The notes under the pieces are model-generated. The model was not told the DNA's origin. It saw nothing but the letters and a program-made list of their open reading frames with translations, and did not search any database. From Candidatus Phosphitivorax anaerolimi (GTDB taxonomy: Bacteria; Desulfobacterota; Desulfomonilia; UBA1062), in contig MPOS01000034.1 of the NCBI GenBank assembly GCA_001896555.1, positions 186,001 through 250,000 of the forward strand: 64,000 bases of DNA. The letters run 5' to 3'. Positions 48,997 to 58,774 of the stretch are shown piece by piece. Within the stretch, counting starts at the first letter, position 1. Each line of letters begins with the position of its first letter. A program made the translations under genes and the position numbers.

Positions 48997-49383
48997 CTAC
49001 CCCTTTTCCTCAAGATACACAGTTGTGTGCCCTTCGATACTCTCTCGCTCGGATTTGCATTTCACGCATAAAACAGCAAACGGCATGGCCTTGAGACGGC
49101 CCACCGGGATATTCTCTCCACAGTCTTCACAGAAACCGTATTCACCCTTTTCCATTCTGACCAGAGCATTCTCTATCTGCTCGAGCTTCTGCCTCTCCCG
49201 GGTGCTGAGCAGGAGATTGAACTCGCGGGACTGTTCAAGATCCGCATCATCAAAGATATCGCCTATTTCTCTCTGATCGGAGATATCATTCGATTTGATC
49301 CTCTCTTCCAGATTTTTGAGGATCTCGTGCTTCATTTCCGCCAAGATCTCCTTAATCTCAAGGAGCTCATTTTTTCTCAGCAT
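48997..49383 (-). CDS. DksA/TraR-family zinc-finger protein
   Basis: The 128-residue protein is a helical coiled coil (1-80) followed by a four-cysteine zinc finger, FCEDCGENIP and LCVKCKSERE. DksA proteins enter the RNA polymerase secondary channel and work with ppGpp. The tip acidic pair is plausibly DDADLEQSRE. It is first in an operon with purL and purQ, which suggests a link of purine synthesis to growth control. The ATG follows GGAGGAT. Confidence 0.9.
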   Translation of the reverse strand: MLRKNELLEIKEILAEMKHEILKNLEERIKSNDISDQREIGDIFDDADLEQSREFNLLLSTRERQKLEQIENALVRMEKGEYGFCEDCGENIPVGRLKAMPFAVLCVKCKSERESIEGHTTVYLEEKG

Positions 49384-49415
49384 TCTATCCTCCGTTTCGC
49401 TTAGGAAGTAGGGTA

Positions 49416-49443
49416 CTTATACTGATAAATCTCAAGCTGTCAA
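49416..49443 (-). promoter_or_regulatory. Promoter of the DksA-like gene, purL and purQ
   Basis: On the minus strand TTGACA (49438-49443) and TATAAG (49416-49421) are 16 bases apart, 33 bases before the start codon. Both elements are near consensus. No PurR-like operator is obvious. Confidence 0.75.
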
Positions 49444-49542
49444 CAGGAAATGCTTACCATAGAAGATATTGGCTGCTGCAGCATGTACAAGTATTTTTCG
49501 GAGTCTTTAGATGTTCCATCCCGCAAAAGGGATTCTCCGGCA

Positions 49543-50745
49543 TTACCACGAGCTACGGAAGATCTCGCACTCTACATACTCCCCCTTCTCGATGATATTG
49601 CTTCCCTGGGGAACGATCATGTAGCAGTTTCCCCTGGCCATGGAGGACAGGATGCCCGAGCCCTGCGGTCCGGTGGGCGAAACACACAGCTCGTCGCCGC
49701 ACCTCTTGAGTATGGCTCGGACAAACTGCGGACGGTCGCTTGAGCCTCGTATCCCTTCCGTAAGCCTGGCCCGTACCCTGGGAAGCGTGAGGATGGATGC
49801 GCCCATGAATTTCAGGATGGCGGGGCGGGCGAACAGATCGAACGAGAGCATGGTTGATACAGGGTTTCCCGGCAGCCCGATGGTGGGGATGTTGTTGATG
49901 ACACCGAAAGCAAGCGGCCTGCCCGGCTTCATCCGCACCTTCCAGAACTCCATGGAGTTGCCGCCCTCGGTCATGACATCGCGGACCACGTCGTAATCCC
50001 CCATGGACACTCCGCCGGATGTCAGGATGAGATCCGCCCGCGAGGCCCGGGCAAACTTGTCCCTGAGGTCCGCCGCCGTGTCTCTGGCGATCCCGAGGTA
50101 CAGGGGGATCGCCCCGAGCTGCCTCACCCGTGAGATGAGGGACAATGAGTTGGACGACGGGATCTTGCCCTGGGTGAGTTCCTCATCGAGATCCGCCACC
50201 TCGTTTCCGGTCGCGATGATCGCCACTACGGGTCTCTGTCGGCAGAACACCATGCTCCGCCTGAGAGAGGCAAGAACGCCGATCTCGGGCGCCTCCAGCA
50301 GGGTCCCCTTTTCCAGGACCAGGTCGCCTGTGCGTATGTCTTCTCCTGAGAAACGGATATGGTCGTTCTTCCGGGGAAGGGTACGGATGACGACCGAATC
50401 GCCGTACTCCTCGGTATCTTCTCTCTTGACCACGGCATCTGCGCCCGGGGGCACCGGTGCTCCGGTCATGATTTTCACTGCACAGCCTTTGCCGAGAGGC
50501 CCTTGAGGCAGGCTGCCGGCGGGGATTTCATAGGAGATCTTCAGGCTCACCCCCTCCTTCGGGACATCTTGGACACGAACCGCATAGCCGTCCATGGCGG
50601 AGTTGTCCCAGGGCGGGATATCCATCCCTGAGACGATATCCTCGGCCAAATATCTGCCCAGGGCCTGATCGAGAGCGATTTTTTCAGCGGGGAGGGGCGT
50701 AATCCGGCCTACGATGATTTCACGGGCTTGTTCAACTGTGATCAT
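49543..50745 (-). CDS. moeA: Molybdopterin molybdenumtransferase
   Basis: The 400-residue enzyme inserts molybdate into adenylated molybdopterin. It starts at ATG 50745 (MITVEQAREII); longer open frames reach into the divergent gene and are rejected. Motifs include DIPPWDNSAMDGYAVR, IIATGNEVADLDEELTQGKI, SNSLSL and TSGGVSMGDYDVV. It implies molybdenum or tungsten enzymes in this organism. The 159 bases to the next gene hold only its promoter. Confidence 0.96.
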   Translation of the reverse strand: MITVEQAREIIVGRITPLPAEKIALDQALGRYLAEDIVSGMDIPPWDNSAMDGYAVRVQDVPKEGVSLKISYEIPAGSLPQGPLGKGCAVKIMTGAPVPPGADAVVKREDTEEYGDSVVIRTLPRKNDHIRFSGEDIRTGDLVLEKGTLLEAPEIGVLASLRRSMVFCRQRPVVAIIATGNEVADLDEELTQGKIPSSNSLSLISRVRQLGAIPLYLGIARDTAADLRDKFARASRADLILTSGGVSMGDYDVVRDVMTEGGNSMEFWKVRMKPGRPLAFGVINNIPTIGLPGNPVSTMLSFDLFARPAILKFMGASILTLPRVRARLTEGIRGSSDRPQFVRAILKRCGDELCVSPTGPQGSGILSSMARGNCYMIVPQGSNIIEKGEYVECEIFRSSW

Positions 50746-50782
50746 GCTTTGGTCCTTAAGATTTCGATGAAGAGGTATCCTA

Positions 50783-52270
50783 ATGACCCATGTCCTGAAA
50801 GTCAAGATTCGATCGGCTCGGGTCGATAGAGAAGGCATTATGGAACACATCGATATCCTTGCCCCGCTGGACATCGAGCTGCAGAAGGTGCGCTCGCTGG
50901 GGGGGAGCATGTCCATCGTGGTCATCCCCCAGCGGTATGCGGACAAGGCCCTGGGGTGCAAGAGAGCCGTTGACACTGCGGTGAGCATGAAGGACTACCT
51001 CGTAGTTGGACTCTTCAACACGCAGGCCAGCGAGGCTTCAGCCCGGTTTCTCTCTATTCCCAAGGGAATCGCCGTGTATCCCCAGGACGGCCAAGAGATC
51101 GAGACCCTGTTCTTCGAGGCGCTGGAGAGGCTCCGATTCATGGGGTCAACCCCCTGGGTGAAGCGATTGTGGGATTCCATCAAGGATGCCCGGACCAGCG
51201 GACTCAAGGATGATCCCGAAAGCAGGTTTATCTCATCCACCTTCTATCAGTTCCTGGCCTTACTCGCAAACCATCCGAACGAAATGAAGTACCTTCTCGG
51301 AGATTCGGACAATCCCGAGCTCTCCTGGGTGAGGGATTACATCCCCTATGGGCACTGGAACTCCGGAGACAGCCGCAAGAGTGTCAGCGAGGCCGATATC
51401 ACGGAGCTGGTTCAATCGTGGCGCTATCAGGAAAAGCTGGAGGCCAAAAGCGAAAAGGGAAAGAACACGCTCAGGAAGTTCCGTAACATCGAGCACCTCT
51501 TCACCCTGCCGTCCATATCCCGGGAGATCATCGGTCTTGCAGGTGATTCATTGCTGGCTGCCTCAAAGATGGCGGGGATCATCGAAAAGGATCCCGTGCT
51601 GACTTCCCGTATTCTGAAGGTGGTAAATTCGGCGTTCTACGGGTTTCACCGGCAGATCGATTCCGTCGAGCAGGCTGTGGTCATCCTGGGCAACGATGAG
51701 GTGATCAACCTGGCCTTTTCCATCGCGATCCATAAGATCCTCGAAACCATTTCCCCCGAAGTCGCGAAACGGCTCTGGGAGCACAGCCTCGTAGTGGCGC
51801 ACCTTTCCCAGTGGCTGGGGCCCCACTTGGGTTATTCCAACAAGCAGCGTCTATATACGGTGGGGCTGCTGCACGATCTGGGCAAGATCGTATTTCTGCA
51901 GCGGGGCCATTTCATCGGCGGATCAACCGGGCCCGCCTCGCTGGAAGACCTGGCAGCCGAGGAAATAGACTCGGGCATCTCCCACGCCGAGATGGGGGGA
52001 TACATTGCCGAGCGATGGAACCTGCCCGAGGCGATCGTCGACGGACTCATGAGCCACCACCTTCCCTCCAAGGCACGGGACATGTCGCTCGCAGTCACGG
52101 TGCATCTCGCTGATGTCCTGGCTCATTGCGGGGGCATCGACCTGGCAAAGGTCAACAGTGCGGCGGTGAACTACCTCTCTGAACGAAAAGGACCGGCCAT
52201 ATCTCAGGACGAGCTCTCCCGGAGAGCAGGAGATATTGTGCAGCGGGTCAAGACGATACTGGAAACGTGA
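50783..52270 (+). CDS. HDOD domain signalling protein
   Basis: The 495-residue protein has an N-terminal region of about 230 residues with no clear family and a C-terminal HDOD domain (about 240-440). The HDOD part includes LPSISREIIGLAGDS, the variable DPVLTSRILKVVNSAFYG and an intact HD pair in GLLHDLGKIVF, plus SHHLPSK later. Many HDOD domains have lost these residues, so hydrolase activity is possible. ATG 50783 and ATG 50840 both have weak ribosome sites. It shares the TGA/GTG junction with the cyclase gene, so the pair is one operon. Confidence 0.88.
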   Translation: MTHVLKVKIRSARVDREGIMEHIDILAPLDIELQKVRSLGGSMSIVVIPQRYADKALGCKRAVDTAVSMKDYLVVGLFNTQASEASARFLSIPKGIAVYPQDGQEIETLFFEALERLRFMGSTPWVKRLWDSIKDARTSGLKDDPESRFISSTFYQFLALLANHPNEMKYLLGDSDNPELSWVRDYIPYGHWNSGDSRKSVSEADITELVQSWRYQEKLEAKSEKGKNTLRKFRNIEHLFTLPSISREIIGLAGDSLLAASKMAGIIEKDPVLTSRILKVVNSAFYGFHRQIDSVEQAVVILGNDEVINLAFSIAIHKILETISPEVAKRLWEHSLVVAHLSQWLGPHLGYSNKQRLYTVGLLHDLGKIVFLQRGHFIGGSTGPASLEDLAAEEIDSGISHAEMGGYIAERWNLPEAIVDGLMSHHLPSKARDMSLAVTVHLADVLAHCGGIDLAKVNSAAVNYLSERKGPAISQDELSRRAGDIVQRVKTILET

Positions 52271-52272
52271 AC

Positions 52273-53541
52273 ATGAGCAACCCGGATATCGAAACCGTTC
52301 TCAAGGAGCGCATTGTATCTCTGGAAGAGGGATACGAACAGAAGATCGCGGAGCTCTCCCTGCTCAAAGAGCTGGGAGACGCACTCAAGGGAGCCAGCCT
52401 CGCCCACTGGAACCAGCTCTTTATCGGGCAGCTCGATATCATCAAGCAGGCAACGGGCATTTTCAGCGTCTCGGTGATGCTCGTTGATGAAGAGACCCAG
52501 CAGCTCTATGTGGTCAGCGCCTCTATGCGGGGCGATTCGCCCAAGAGGCCCCCTATTCTGCTGAAAAAGGGAGAAGGGGTTGCAGGCAAGGTGCTGGAAA
52601 CCGGCCGGACTCTCTATATCCCGGATGTCACCAAGGACCCGAATTTTTCCAACCGGGGGACGAACCAGAAGGGGTCGCTCGCCTGCGTGCCCATCATCTC
52701 CGAGGGAAGCTGCATCGGGGTGATCAATTTCCGCGACAATGTGGCCGGCTCATTCGGGCCCAACGATCTGCGGTTTTTCGAACTCATCGCCGACCAGCTC
52801 TCCATTACGGCATCCTTGGTGAGGACCTATCAGGATCTGCTCGATCTGGAGAAGAAGCGGATGAACCTCGGCAGGTATTTCTCGCCGGGCCTGGCGGAGC
52901 GTCTGGTCGCGGATGAGCGCATGACAGGGCTTGGCGGGCAGAGGAAAATGGTGAGCATCGTGTTTGTCGACATCTCGGGATTTACCTCGCTGGTGGAAAA
53001 ACACACGGTGGAGGACGTGGTGGAGGTCCTGAACCGGTTTTTTGCCACCGTGGTGCCCATCATCTTCAAGCACGGAGGCATGCTCGACAAGTTCCTCGGA
53101 GACGGAGTCATGGCCGTTTTCGGGATTCCCGACCCGGACGACAGCGATCCGGTGCGTGCAATCGCGTGTGCGGTGGATATCCAGCTGGGAATGAAGGCCC
53201 TGAAGAAGAGGCTTAAGAGCGATGGGCTTTTCCCCATTGATATAGGCATAGGGATCGCTACCGGCGTGGTTCTGGCCGGGAACATCGGAACGAAGAACCA
53301 GATGAACTACACCGTGATAGGCGAGCCGGTGAATCTCGCCCAGAGGCTCGAATCCGTGAGCAAACCGGGAGAAATCATCATCTCCAGCATTACCAAGGAG
53401 ATGATGCCCGAGGGATCAAAGATTGCGGTTCGCTTCGAGCCCATGGGGAAGATCCGTGTTAAAGGCATCGAACGGGATGTAAACCCCATGAGGGTCATCT
53501 ATCACGACAAGAATCCTCTTCCGGAAGAAGATTCACGATAG
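52273..53541 (+). CDS. GAF domain class III adenylate/guanylate cyclase
   Basis: The 422-residue protein has a short coiled coil, a GAF domain (about 35-195) and a class III cyclase domain (about 225-400). Both metal aspartates are present (FVDISGFTSLV and FLGDGVMAVFG), as are the substrate Lys (DKFLGD), a Thr at the second specificity site (NYTVIGEPVN) and the transition-state Asn/Arg (VNLAQRLE). This fits an active class IIIb adenylate cyclase. ATG 52273 is preferred to GTG 52267. Confidence 0.92.
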   Translation: MSNPDIETVLKERIVSLEEGYEQKIAELSLLKELGDALKGASLAHWNQLFIGQLDIIKQATGIFSVSVMLVDEETQQLYVVSASMRGDSPKRPPILLKKGEGVAGKVLETGRTLYIPDVTKDPNFSNRGTNQKGSLACVPIISEGSCIGVINFRDNVAGSFGPNDLRFFELIADQLSITASLVRTYQDLLDLEKKRMNLGRYFSPGLAERLVADERMTGLGGQRKMVSIVFVDISGFTSLVEKHTVEDVVEVLNRFFATVVPIIFKHGGMLDKFLGDGVMAVFGIPDPDDSDPVRAIACAVDIQLGMKALKKRLKSDGLFPIDIGIGIATGVVLAGNIGTKNQMNYTVIGEPVNLAQRLESVSKPGEIIISSITKEMMPEGSKIAVRFEPMGKIRVKGIERDVNPMRVIYHDKNPLPEEDSR

Positions 53542-53669
53542 CCGGCGCACAGGCAGTCTGCTGAAGCGGCTTCCAGTACCTGCGTGAAAGCTGTGCACAC
53601 CACTGGCGTGCCGGTGCTGTCCAGTCAGCCTGTCTAGAGGCTAAAAATGAGCCATCATTCAGAAATGCC

Positions 53670-53698
53670 TTGACACCTGCCTCTTCGGGGAGTATATC
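53670..53698 (+). promoter_or_regulatory. Promoter of the thiolase-fadB operon
   Basis: TTGACA (53670-53675) and TATATC (53693-53698) are 17 bases apart, 105 bases before the thiolase ATG. A second perfect -10 element, TATAAT (53761-53766), lies closer but lacks a good -35. The rest of the 261-base gap holds no gene. Confidence 0.65.
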
Positions 53699-53802
53699 AC
53701 GTAATTACTCACAACAGCTTGAAATAGTCTGATCGTCAGGCTGTCCACAGTCTCTACAGGTATAATGGCAAGGCGGCGCAATATCCTAAGAAGGAGGGTA
53801 AT

Positions 53803-55011
53803 ATGGATTTAAGAGATGCCTATTTTGTAGACGGCGTACGTACCTGGTTCGGCAAGGCGAGGCCCGATGGGTTCTACTGGACCACCCGTGCCGACGATTT
53901 GGTTACCAAGGTCATCAAGGAGCTCATGAGGAGAAACCCCAAGGTACCCTGGGACGAAGTGGACGACAACATCTGGGGTGCGACCACGCAGGTGGGCGAT
54001 CAGGGAACCACCATGGGCCGCACCACGGTTTTCACCGCAGGGCTTTCCGAGAAGGTGGCCGGATTCTCCGTTGACAGAATGTGTGCGGGCGGGATGACCT
54101 GCCAGGCGATAGGCGCTTCGTTCATCAAGACCAACGCAGCCGACATCATCATCGCGGGCGGCGTGGAGCACATGGCTCATCACCCCATGGGCGCCGGGGC
54201 AGACCCCAACCCCAGGATCGTTACCGAGAAGATGGTGGAGCCCAAGTACTTCAACATGGGCGTCACCGCCGAGAAGCTGCACGACTGGATGCCCGAGAAC
54301 GGCGAGCAGCCCGTGTCCAAGGATGAGGCTGACGAGTATGCCCTACGGGTGACAGAGAGATATTTCGAGAACCTGGACAAGGGCTACTACGACAAGCATT
54401 GCGTGAACATGGCCGTGTTCACTCCCAACGGCTGGGTCGTGGCCGACAAGGACGAGCAGGCCCGCAGGGGTGCGACGCTGGAGGGCATGAAGAAGCTGAA
54501 GACCCCCTTCAAGAAGGCGGGCAGGGTCACGGCGGGCAATTCCTCGGGGCTCAACGACGGCGCCTGCGTATCGCTTCTGATGTCAGGGGCCAAGTGCAAA
54601 GAGCTCGGCATCAAACCCAAGATGCGCTTTATCGGAGCCGCCTTTGTGGGCGTGGATCCCACCGTTATGGGATGGGGCCCGGTCCCGGCAACGGAAAAGG
54701 TGCTCAAGCGCTTCGGGTTGAAGTTCGAGGATCTCGATTACATCGAGCTCAACGAGGCCTTTGCCGTGCAGGCGGTAGGCTTTATGAAGCACTTCGGGAT
54801 GAAGGTGCCTGAAGATCCCAGGCTCAATCCCTACGGAGGCACCATTGCGGTGGGGCATCCCCTGGCGAGCTCGGGCGTGCGTCTCAGCATGCAGCTGGCC
54901 CAGGACTTCGAGATGAACCCCAAGGCGCGCTACGGCCTCACCACCATGTGCGTGGGCCTGGGCATGGGCGGCTCGATCCTGTGGGAAAATGTCATAGGCA
55001 AAGATTTTTAG
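53803..55011 (+). CDS. Acetyl-CoA acyltransferase (thiolase)
   Basis: The 402-residue thiolase has the nucleophile Cys94 (VDRMCAGGMTCQAIG), NEAFAVQAVG, the His of VGHPLASSGVRL and the C-terminal MCVGLGMGGS. With the gene downstream it forms the last steps of beta-oxidation, cleaving 3-ketoacyl-CoA. AAGGAGGG precedes the ATG. Codons end overwhelmingly in G or C, as in a highly expressed gene. Confidence 0.95.
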   Translation: MDLRDAYFVDGVRTWFGKARPDGFYWTTRADDLVTKVIKELMRRNPKVPWDEVDDNIWGATTQVGDQGTTMGRTTVFTAGLSEKVAGFSVDRMCAGGMTCQAIGASFIKTNAADIIIAGGVEHMAHHPMGAGADPNPRIVTEKMVEPKYFNMGVTAEKLHDWMPENGEQPVSKDEADEYALRVTERYFENLDKGYYDKHCVNMAVFTPNGWVVADKDEQARRGATLEGMKKLKTPFKKAGRVTAGNSSGLNDGACVSLLMSGAKCKELGIKPKMRFIGAAFVGVDPTVMGWGPVPATEKVLKRFGLKFEDLDYIELNEAFAVQAVGFMKHFGMKVPEDPRLNPYGGTIAVGHPLASSGVRLSMQLAQDFEMNPKARYGLTTMCVGLGMGGSILWENVIGKDF

Positions 55012-55023
55012 GAGGTTGATGAC

Positions 55024-57102
55024 ATGGCTAAATATATCATGACATGCAAGCTGAATTTCTACCAATCCAAAAAGGCGGGCAAGATCGCCATTGTCACCAT
55101 GGACAATGGGCAGAGCTATAATGTTCCCAATACCTGGGGCTTTGAGGCCTTTGAATCCCTGAACAAGGTCCTGGATATCGTAGAGAGCGATCCTGACGTG
55201 AAAGGCTGGCTCCTGGTGGGCAAGCCCTTCATCTTCAACGTAGGCGCGGACATCATGAGCGTAGACCCCGACATGTCCCGCGAAGACGCGGTGCAGATCG
55301 GCAGGATGGGCCACAAATCCTTCAAGCGGATCATGGACCTGAAAATACCCACCCTGGCGGCGATCAATGGCGCGGCTATGGGCGGCGGCGTGGAAGTGGG
55401 GCTGTATCACGACTACCGCACCATCTCCAAGAGCCCGGGCGGTTGTGACCACTATGCTCTGCCCGAGTGCTTCCTGGGCCTCGTGCCCGGATGGGGCGGA
55501 ACCCAGCTCGTCACCAAGCTGGCAGGTCCTGAAGTCGCTATCCAGCTCATCATCACCAATCCGCTGAACATGAACGCCATGATCAACTCCAAGAAGGCCT
55601 TCGAGATGGGCCTGGCCGACCGGATCATCCCGCCGGCCGAGTTCGTGGACGACTCCATCAAACTCCTGGAGAACATCATCACGGGCGAAGAGAAGATCGA
55701 GCGCAAGAAGGTCGACCCGAGGATGAGCGACGAGCTCTACAACAACACCAAGCTCGCCATCATGGGCAGGGTGCACTCCGGCGCCATGGCCCCCTACCGT
55801 GCCCTGGATCTCATCAAAGGCGCGGCGGACTGGTCCCTTGATGAGGGCTTCGAGCAGGAGAACCAGACCCTGGCCGACATGATCAAGTCCCGCCAGTTCC
55901 TCAGCAGTGTCTACTCCTTCGATCTCACCCAGAGAAGGGCAAAGAAGCTGCCCGGAAGACCTCCGAAAGAGGTAAAGGGATACAGCATCAACAAAATCGG
56001 CATCATCGGCGCAGGCCTCATGGCCTCGCAGATGGCCCTGCTCTTCGCACAGCGCTTCCAGTGCCCCGTGATCATGAAGGACATCAAGCAGGAGTTCGTG
56101 GACAAGGGCCTTGCCTATGTGCGCGAGCAGCTCGGCAAGCGGGTGAAGAAGGGCAAAATGAGCGCAGCCGATGCCAAGTGGATGGGCGAGGAGCTTATCA
56201 CCGGCACAGTCACCTATGACGGGTTCGAAGACTGCGACTTCGTGATCGAGGCGGTGTTCGAGGAAATCGGCATCAAGCAGAAGGTCTTCGGCGAGCTCGA
56301 ACAGGTCTGCAAGCCCGAGTGCCTGTTCCTCACCAACACCTCGTCGCTCGACATCTCGGAGATGGCCAAGTTCCTCAAGGATCCGTCCCGCGTGGTGGGC
56401 TTCCACTTCTTCAACCCCATCGCGGTGCTGCCGCTGGTGGAGATCATCAAGGCCGAGAAGACCAGTGAGGTGGTCCTGGCCACAGCCTTTGACATTGCCA
56501 AGAAGATCAAGAAGACCCCGGTTCTCGTGAAGAACGCACCCGCCTTCCTGGTCAACCGGATCCTGCTGGCCTGGATGGACGGCATCTTCCAGTGCATCGA
56601 CGAAGGCGCCGACTTCATGCAGGTGGACAATGCCGTGGTCGATCTGGGCTTCCCGATGTCACCGTTCACCCTGGCGGGGCTCGTAGGTCCGGCTATCGCC
56701 CTGCACGTTCAGGAGACGCTCAATGCCGCGTGGCCCGAGAGGTTCCCGGTGAGCGAGGGCCTGAAGAACCTGGTGGCAAAGGGCAAGAAGCAGATGCTCA
56801 CCTTCACGGACAAGGGCATCGATGTGGATCCCGAGATCAAGCAGGGCTGGCCTCAGGGCAACAAGAGCTTCACCGATCAGGAGATCAAGGACCGCGTGCT
56901 CATGAGGGTCGCCCAGGAGATCGATCTCATCCTGAAAGAGGGCGTTGTGGCAAGCCCGAAGGACGTGGACACCGGTGTGATCATGGGTGCCGGCTGGCCG
57001 TTCTTCATGGGCGGCATCACCCCGTACCTCGATCAGATGGGCTACTCCGAGAAGGCCTGCGGCAGGAAGTTCCACCCCCAGGGCCTGCTCGAGAAGGAAT
57101 AA
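55024..57102 (+). CDS. Bifunctional enoyl-CoA hydratase / 3-hydroxyacyl-CoA dehydrogenase
   Basis: The 692-residue FadB/FadJ-type enzyme has an N-terminal crotonase domain with AAINGAAMGGGVEVGL and PECFLGLVPGWGGTQL (oxyanion hole and catalytic Glu), then an NAD Rossmann domain (KIGIIGAGLMASQMALLFAQ, about residue 320) and the dehydrogenase motif VVGFHFFNPI with a C-terminal helical domain. It lies 12 bases after the thiolase. Whether the cell degrades fatty acids or runs the pathway reductively is not shown here. Confidence 0.95.
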   Translation: MAKYIMTCKLNFYQSKKAGKIAIVTMDNGQSYNVPNTWGFEAFESLNKVLDIVESDPDVKGWLLVGKPFIFNVGADIMSVDPDMSREDAVQIGRMGHKSFKRIMDLKIPTLAAINGAAMGGGVEVGLYHDYRTISKSPGGCDHYALPECFLGLVPGWGGTQLVTKLAGPEVAIQLIITNPLNMNAMINSKKAFEMGLADRIIPPAEFVDDSIKLLENIITGEEKIERKKVDPRMSDELYNNTKLAIMGRVHSGAMAPYRALDLIKGAADWSLDEGFEQENQTLADMIKSRQFLSSVYSFDLTQRRAKKLPGRPPKEVKGYSINKIGIIGAGLMASQMALLFAQRFQCPVIMKDIKQEFVDKGLAYVREQLGKRVKKGKMSAADAKWMGEELITGTVTYDGFEDCDFVIEAVFEEIGIKQKVFGELEQVCKPECLFLTNTSSLDISEMAKFLKDPSRVVGFHFFNPIAVLPLVEIIKAEKTSEVVLATAFDIAKKIKKTPVLVKNAPAFLVNRILLAWMDGIFQCIDEGADFMQVDNAVVDLGFPMSPFTLAGLVGPAIALHVQETLNAAWPERFPVSEGLKNLVAKGKKQMLTFTDKGIDVDPEIKQGWPQGNKSFTDQEIKDRVLMRVAQEIDLILKEGVVASPKDVDTGVIMGAGWPFFMGGITPYLDQMGYSEKACGRKFHPQGLLEKE

Positions 57103-57120
57103 GGATTCACTAGTGGCGAT

Positions 57121-57166
57121 AAAAGCGGGAAAAGGCAGGTCTGGATTGCTTTTTCCCGCTTTTTTT
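57121..57166 (+). terminator. Strong terminator of the beta-oxidation operon
   Basis: AAAAGCGGGAAAA (57121-57133) pairs with TTTTCCCGCTTTT (57151-57163) and the T run continues to 57166. The stem is 13 bp. Confidence 0.92.
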
Positions 57167-57170
57167 CTCC

Positions 57171-57199
57171 TTGACATTATTTATCGATTCATTTAGTTC
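57171..57199 (+). promoter_or_regulatory. Promoter candidate for rho
   Basis: TTGACA (57171-57176) is followed after 17 bases by TAGTTC (57194-57199), 75 bases before the rho ATG. The -35 element is perfect and the -10 is poor. The leader is A+T-rich and could carry Rho-dependent self-control, which the sequence alone cannot show. Confidence 0.45.
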
Positions 57200-57274
57200 A
57201 GACTGTACCAAACTGTTTGTAGTGTTTCTCACTATTTCGCATCACATCACTCAAATAGCCGAAAGGATACTGAT

Positions 57275-58522
57275 ATGCATTTAGAAGACTTGAAGAAGGT
57301 GGAGCCCAAAGAGCTTCTTGAAACCGCAAACGCGCTTGATATCGAGGGTTCCGCAACTATGACCAGGCAGGAGCTGATCTTTGCCATCCTCCAGGCCCAG
57401 TCGGAAAAGGACATCTATATTTCCGGGCAGGGCACCCTGGAGATACTTCCGGACGGGTTCGGGTTCCTGCGCTCGGCAGACTACAGCTACCTTCCCGGTC
57501 CAGACGACATATATGTGTCTCCATCCCAGATCCGCAAGTTCAATCTCAAGAACGGCGACGAGGTACGGGGGCAGATCCGTCCGCCAAAGGACAACGAGCG
57601 GTACTTCGCCCTGCTCAAGCTGGAGACCATAAACGGCGAAGATCCCGAAGAGGCCAAGCACCGGGTGCCCTTCGACAACCTCACTCCGCTGTATCCCATG
57701 GAGAAGTTCACCCTGGAGACTACGCACGACAATCTGACCGGCCGGACCCTTGACCTGCTTTCACCCATCGGCAAGGGCCAGCGGGGGATCATCGTGTCGC
57801 CCCCCAAGGCCGGTAAGACCATGATGCTCCAGAGCATCGCCAACAGCATCACCACCAACCACCCCGAGGTGGTTCTCATGGTCCTGCTCATCGACGAGCG
57901 GCCCGAAGAGGTGACCGACATGCAGCGCTCGGTGAAAGGCGAGGTGGTGGCGTCCACCTTCGACGAACCCGCTTCCCGGCACGTTCAGGTAGCCCGGATG
58001 GTGATGGAGAAGGCCAAGCGCCTGGTGGAGTACAAGCGCGATGTGGTCATCCTTCTGGATTCGCTCACCAGGCTGGCCCGTGCCCACAACACGGTCTGCC
58101 CGCCTTCAGGGAAGCTCCTTTCCGGCGGGATCGACGCCAATGCCCTGCAGAAGCCCAAGCGGTTTTTCGGGACCGCCCGGAACATCGAAGAGGGCGGGAG
58201 CATCACCATCATTGCAACGGCCCTGATCGATACGGGCTCGCGCATGGACGAGGTCATTTATGAAGAGTTCAAGGGGACCGGCAATATGGAGATCCACCTC
58301 GATCGGTCCATCATGGAGCGGCGGGTGTTCCCGGCGGTCGACATATCCAAGTCGGGCACGCGCAAAGAGGAGCTCCTCCTTCCCAAGGAGCAGCTCGATC
58401 GCATCTGGATCTTGAGGAAGCTCCTGAGCCCATTGAATCCTGTAGACAGCATTGAATTTCTGCTGGACAAATTATCAAAGACGGATAATAATGCCGACTT
58501 CCTGGAGTCAATGAATAAATAG
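57275..58522 (+). CDS. rho: Transcription termination factor Rho
   Basis: The 415-residue hexameric RNA helicase has the N-terminal Rho_N segment ([20 protein letters not shown]), the cold-shock-like RNA site ([16 protein letters not shown]), the P loop SPPKAGKT and the catalytic region [15 protein letters not shown]. No large insert is present. It is followed after 12 bases by rpmE. Confidence 0.98.
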   Translation: MHLEDLKKVEPKELLETANALDIEGSATMTRQELIFAILQAQSEKDIYISGQGTLEILPDGFGFLRSADYSYLPGPDDIYVSPSQIRKFNLKNGDEVRGQIRPPKDNERYFALLKLETINGEDPEEAKHRVPFDNLTPLYPMEKFTLETTHDNLTGRTLDLLSPIGKGQRGIIVSPPKAGKTMMLQSIANSITTNHPEVVLMVLLIDERPEEVTDMQRSVKGEVVASTFDEPASRHVQVARMVMEKAKRLVEYKRDVVILLDSLTRLARAHNTVCPPSGKLLSGGIDANALQKPKRFFGTARNIEEGGSITIIATALIDTGSRMDEVIYEEFKGTGNMEIHLDRSIMERRVFPAVDISKSGTRKEELLLPKEQLDRIWILRKLLSPLNPVDSIEFLLDKLSKTDNNADFLESMNK

Positions 58523-58534
58523 GAGTAGCGAACG

Positions 58535-58756
58535 ATGAAAAAGGGTATCCATCCGGAATATCACGAAACAACGGTTACCTGCGCATGCGGCAACAGTTTC
58601 AAGACGCGTTCCACCAAAAAGGACATCAGGGTGGAAATATGCAGCGCCTGCCATCCCTTCTATACGGGGCAGCAGAGACTGACCACCACCGCAGGCAAGG
58701 CGGAGCTGTTCAGGAGAAAATACGGCAACTACCTCAACAAGGCGGAGAAGAAGTAA
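58535..58756 (+). CDS. rpmE: Ribosomal protein L31, zinc-binding form
   Basis: The 73-residue protein has cysteines in TCACGNSF and [11 protein letters not shown], the zinc-binding C-plus form. The rho-rpmE-prfA-prmC order is conserved in many bacteria. Confidence 0.97.
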   Translation: MKKGIHPEYHETTVTCACGNSFKTRSTKKDIRVEICSACHPFYTGQQRLTTTAGKAELFRRKYGNYLNKAEKK

Positions 58757-58774
58757 GACCACAGAACCATCAGT

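Noticed and set aside
50746-50988. N-terminal extension of moeA
   Set aside because: It crosses the divergent HDOD gene; MoeA homology starts at ATG 50745.
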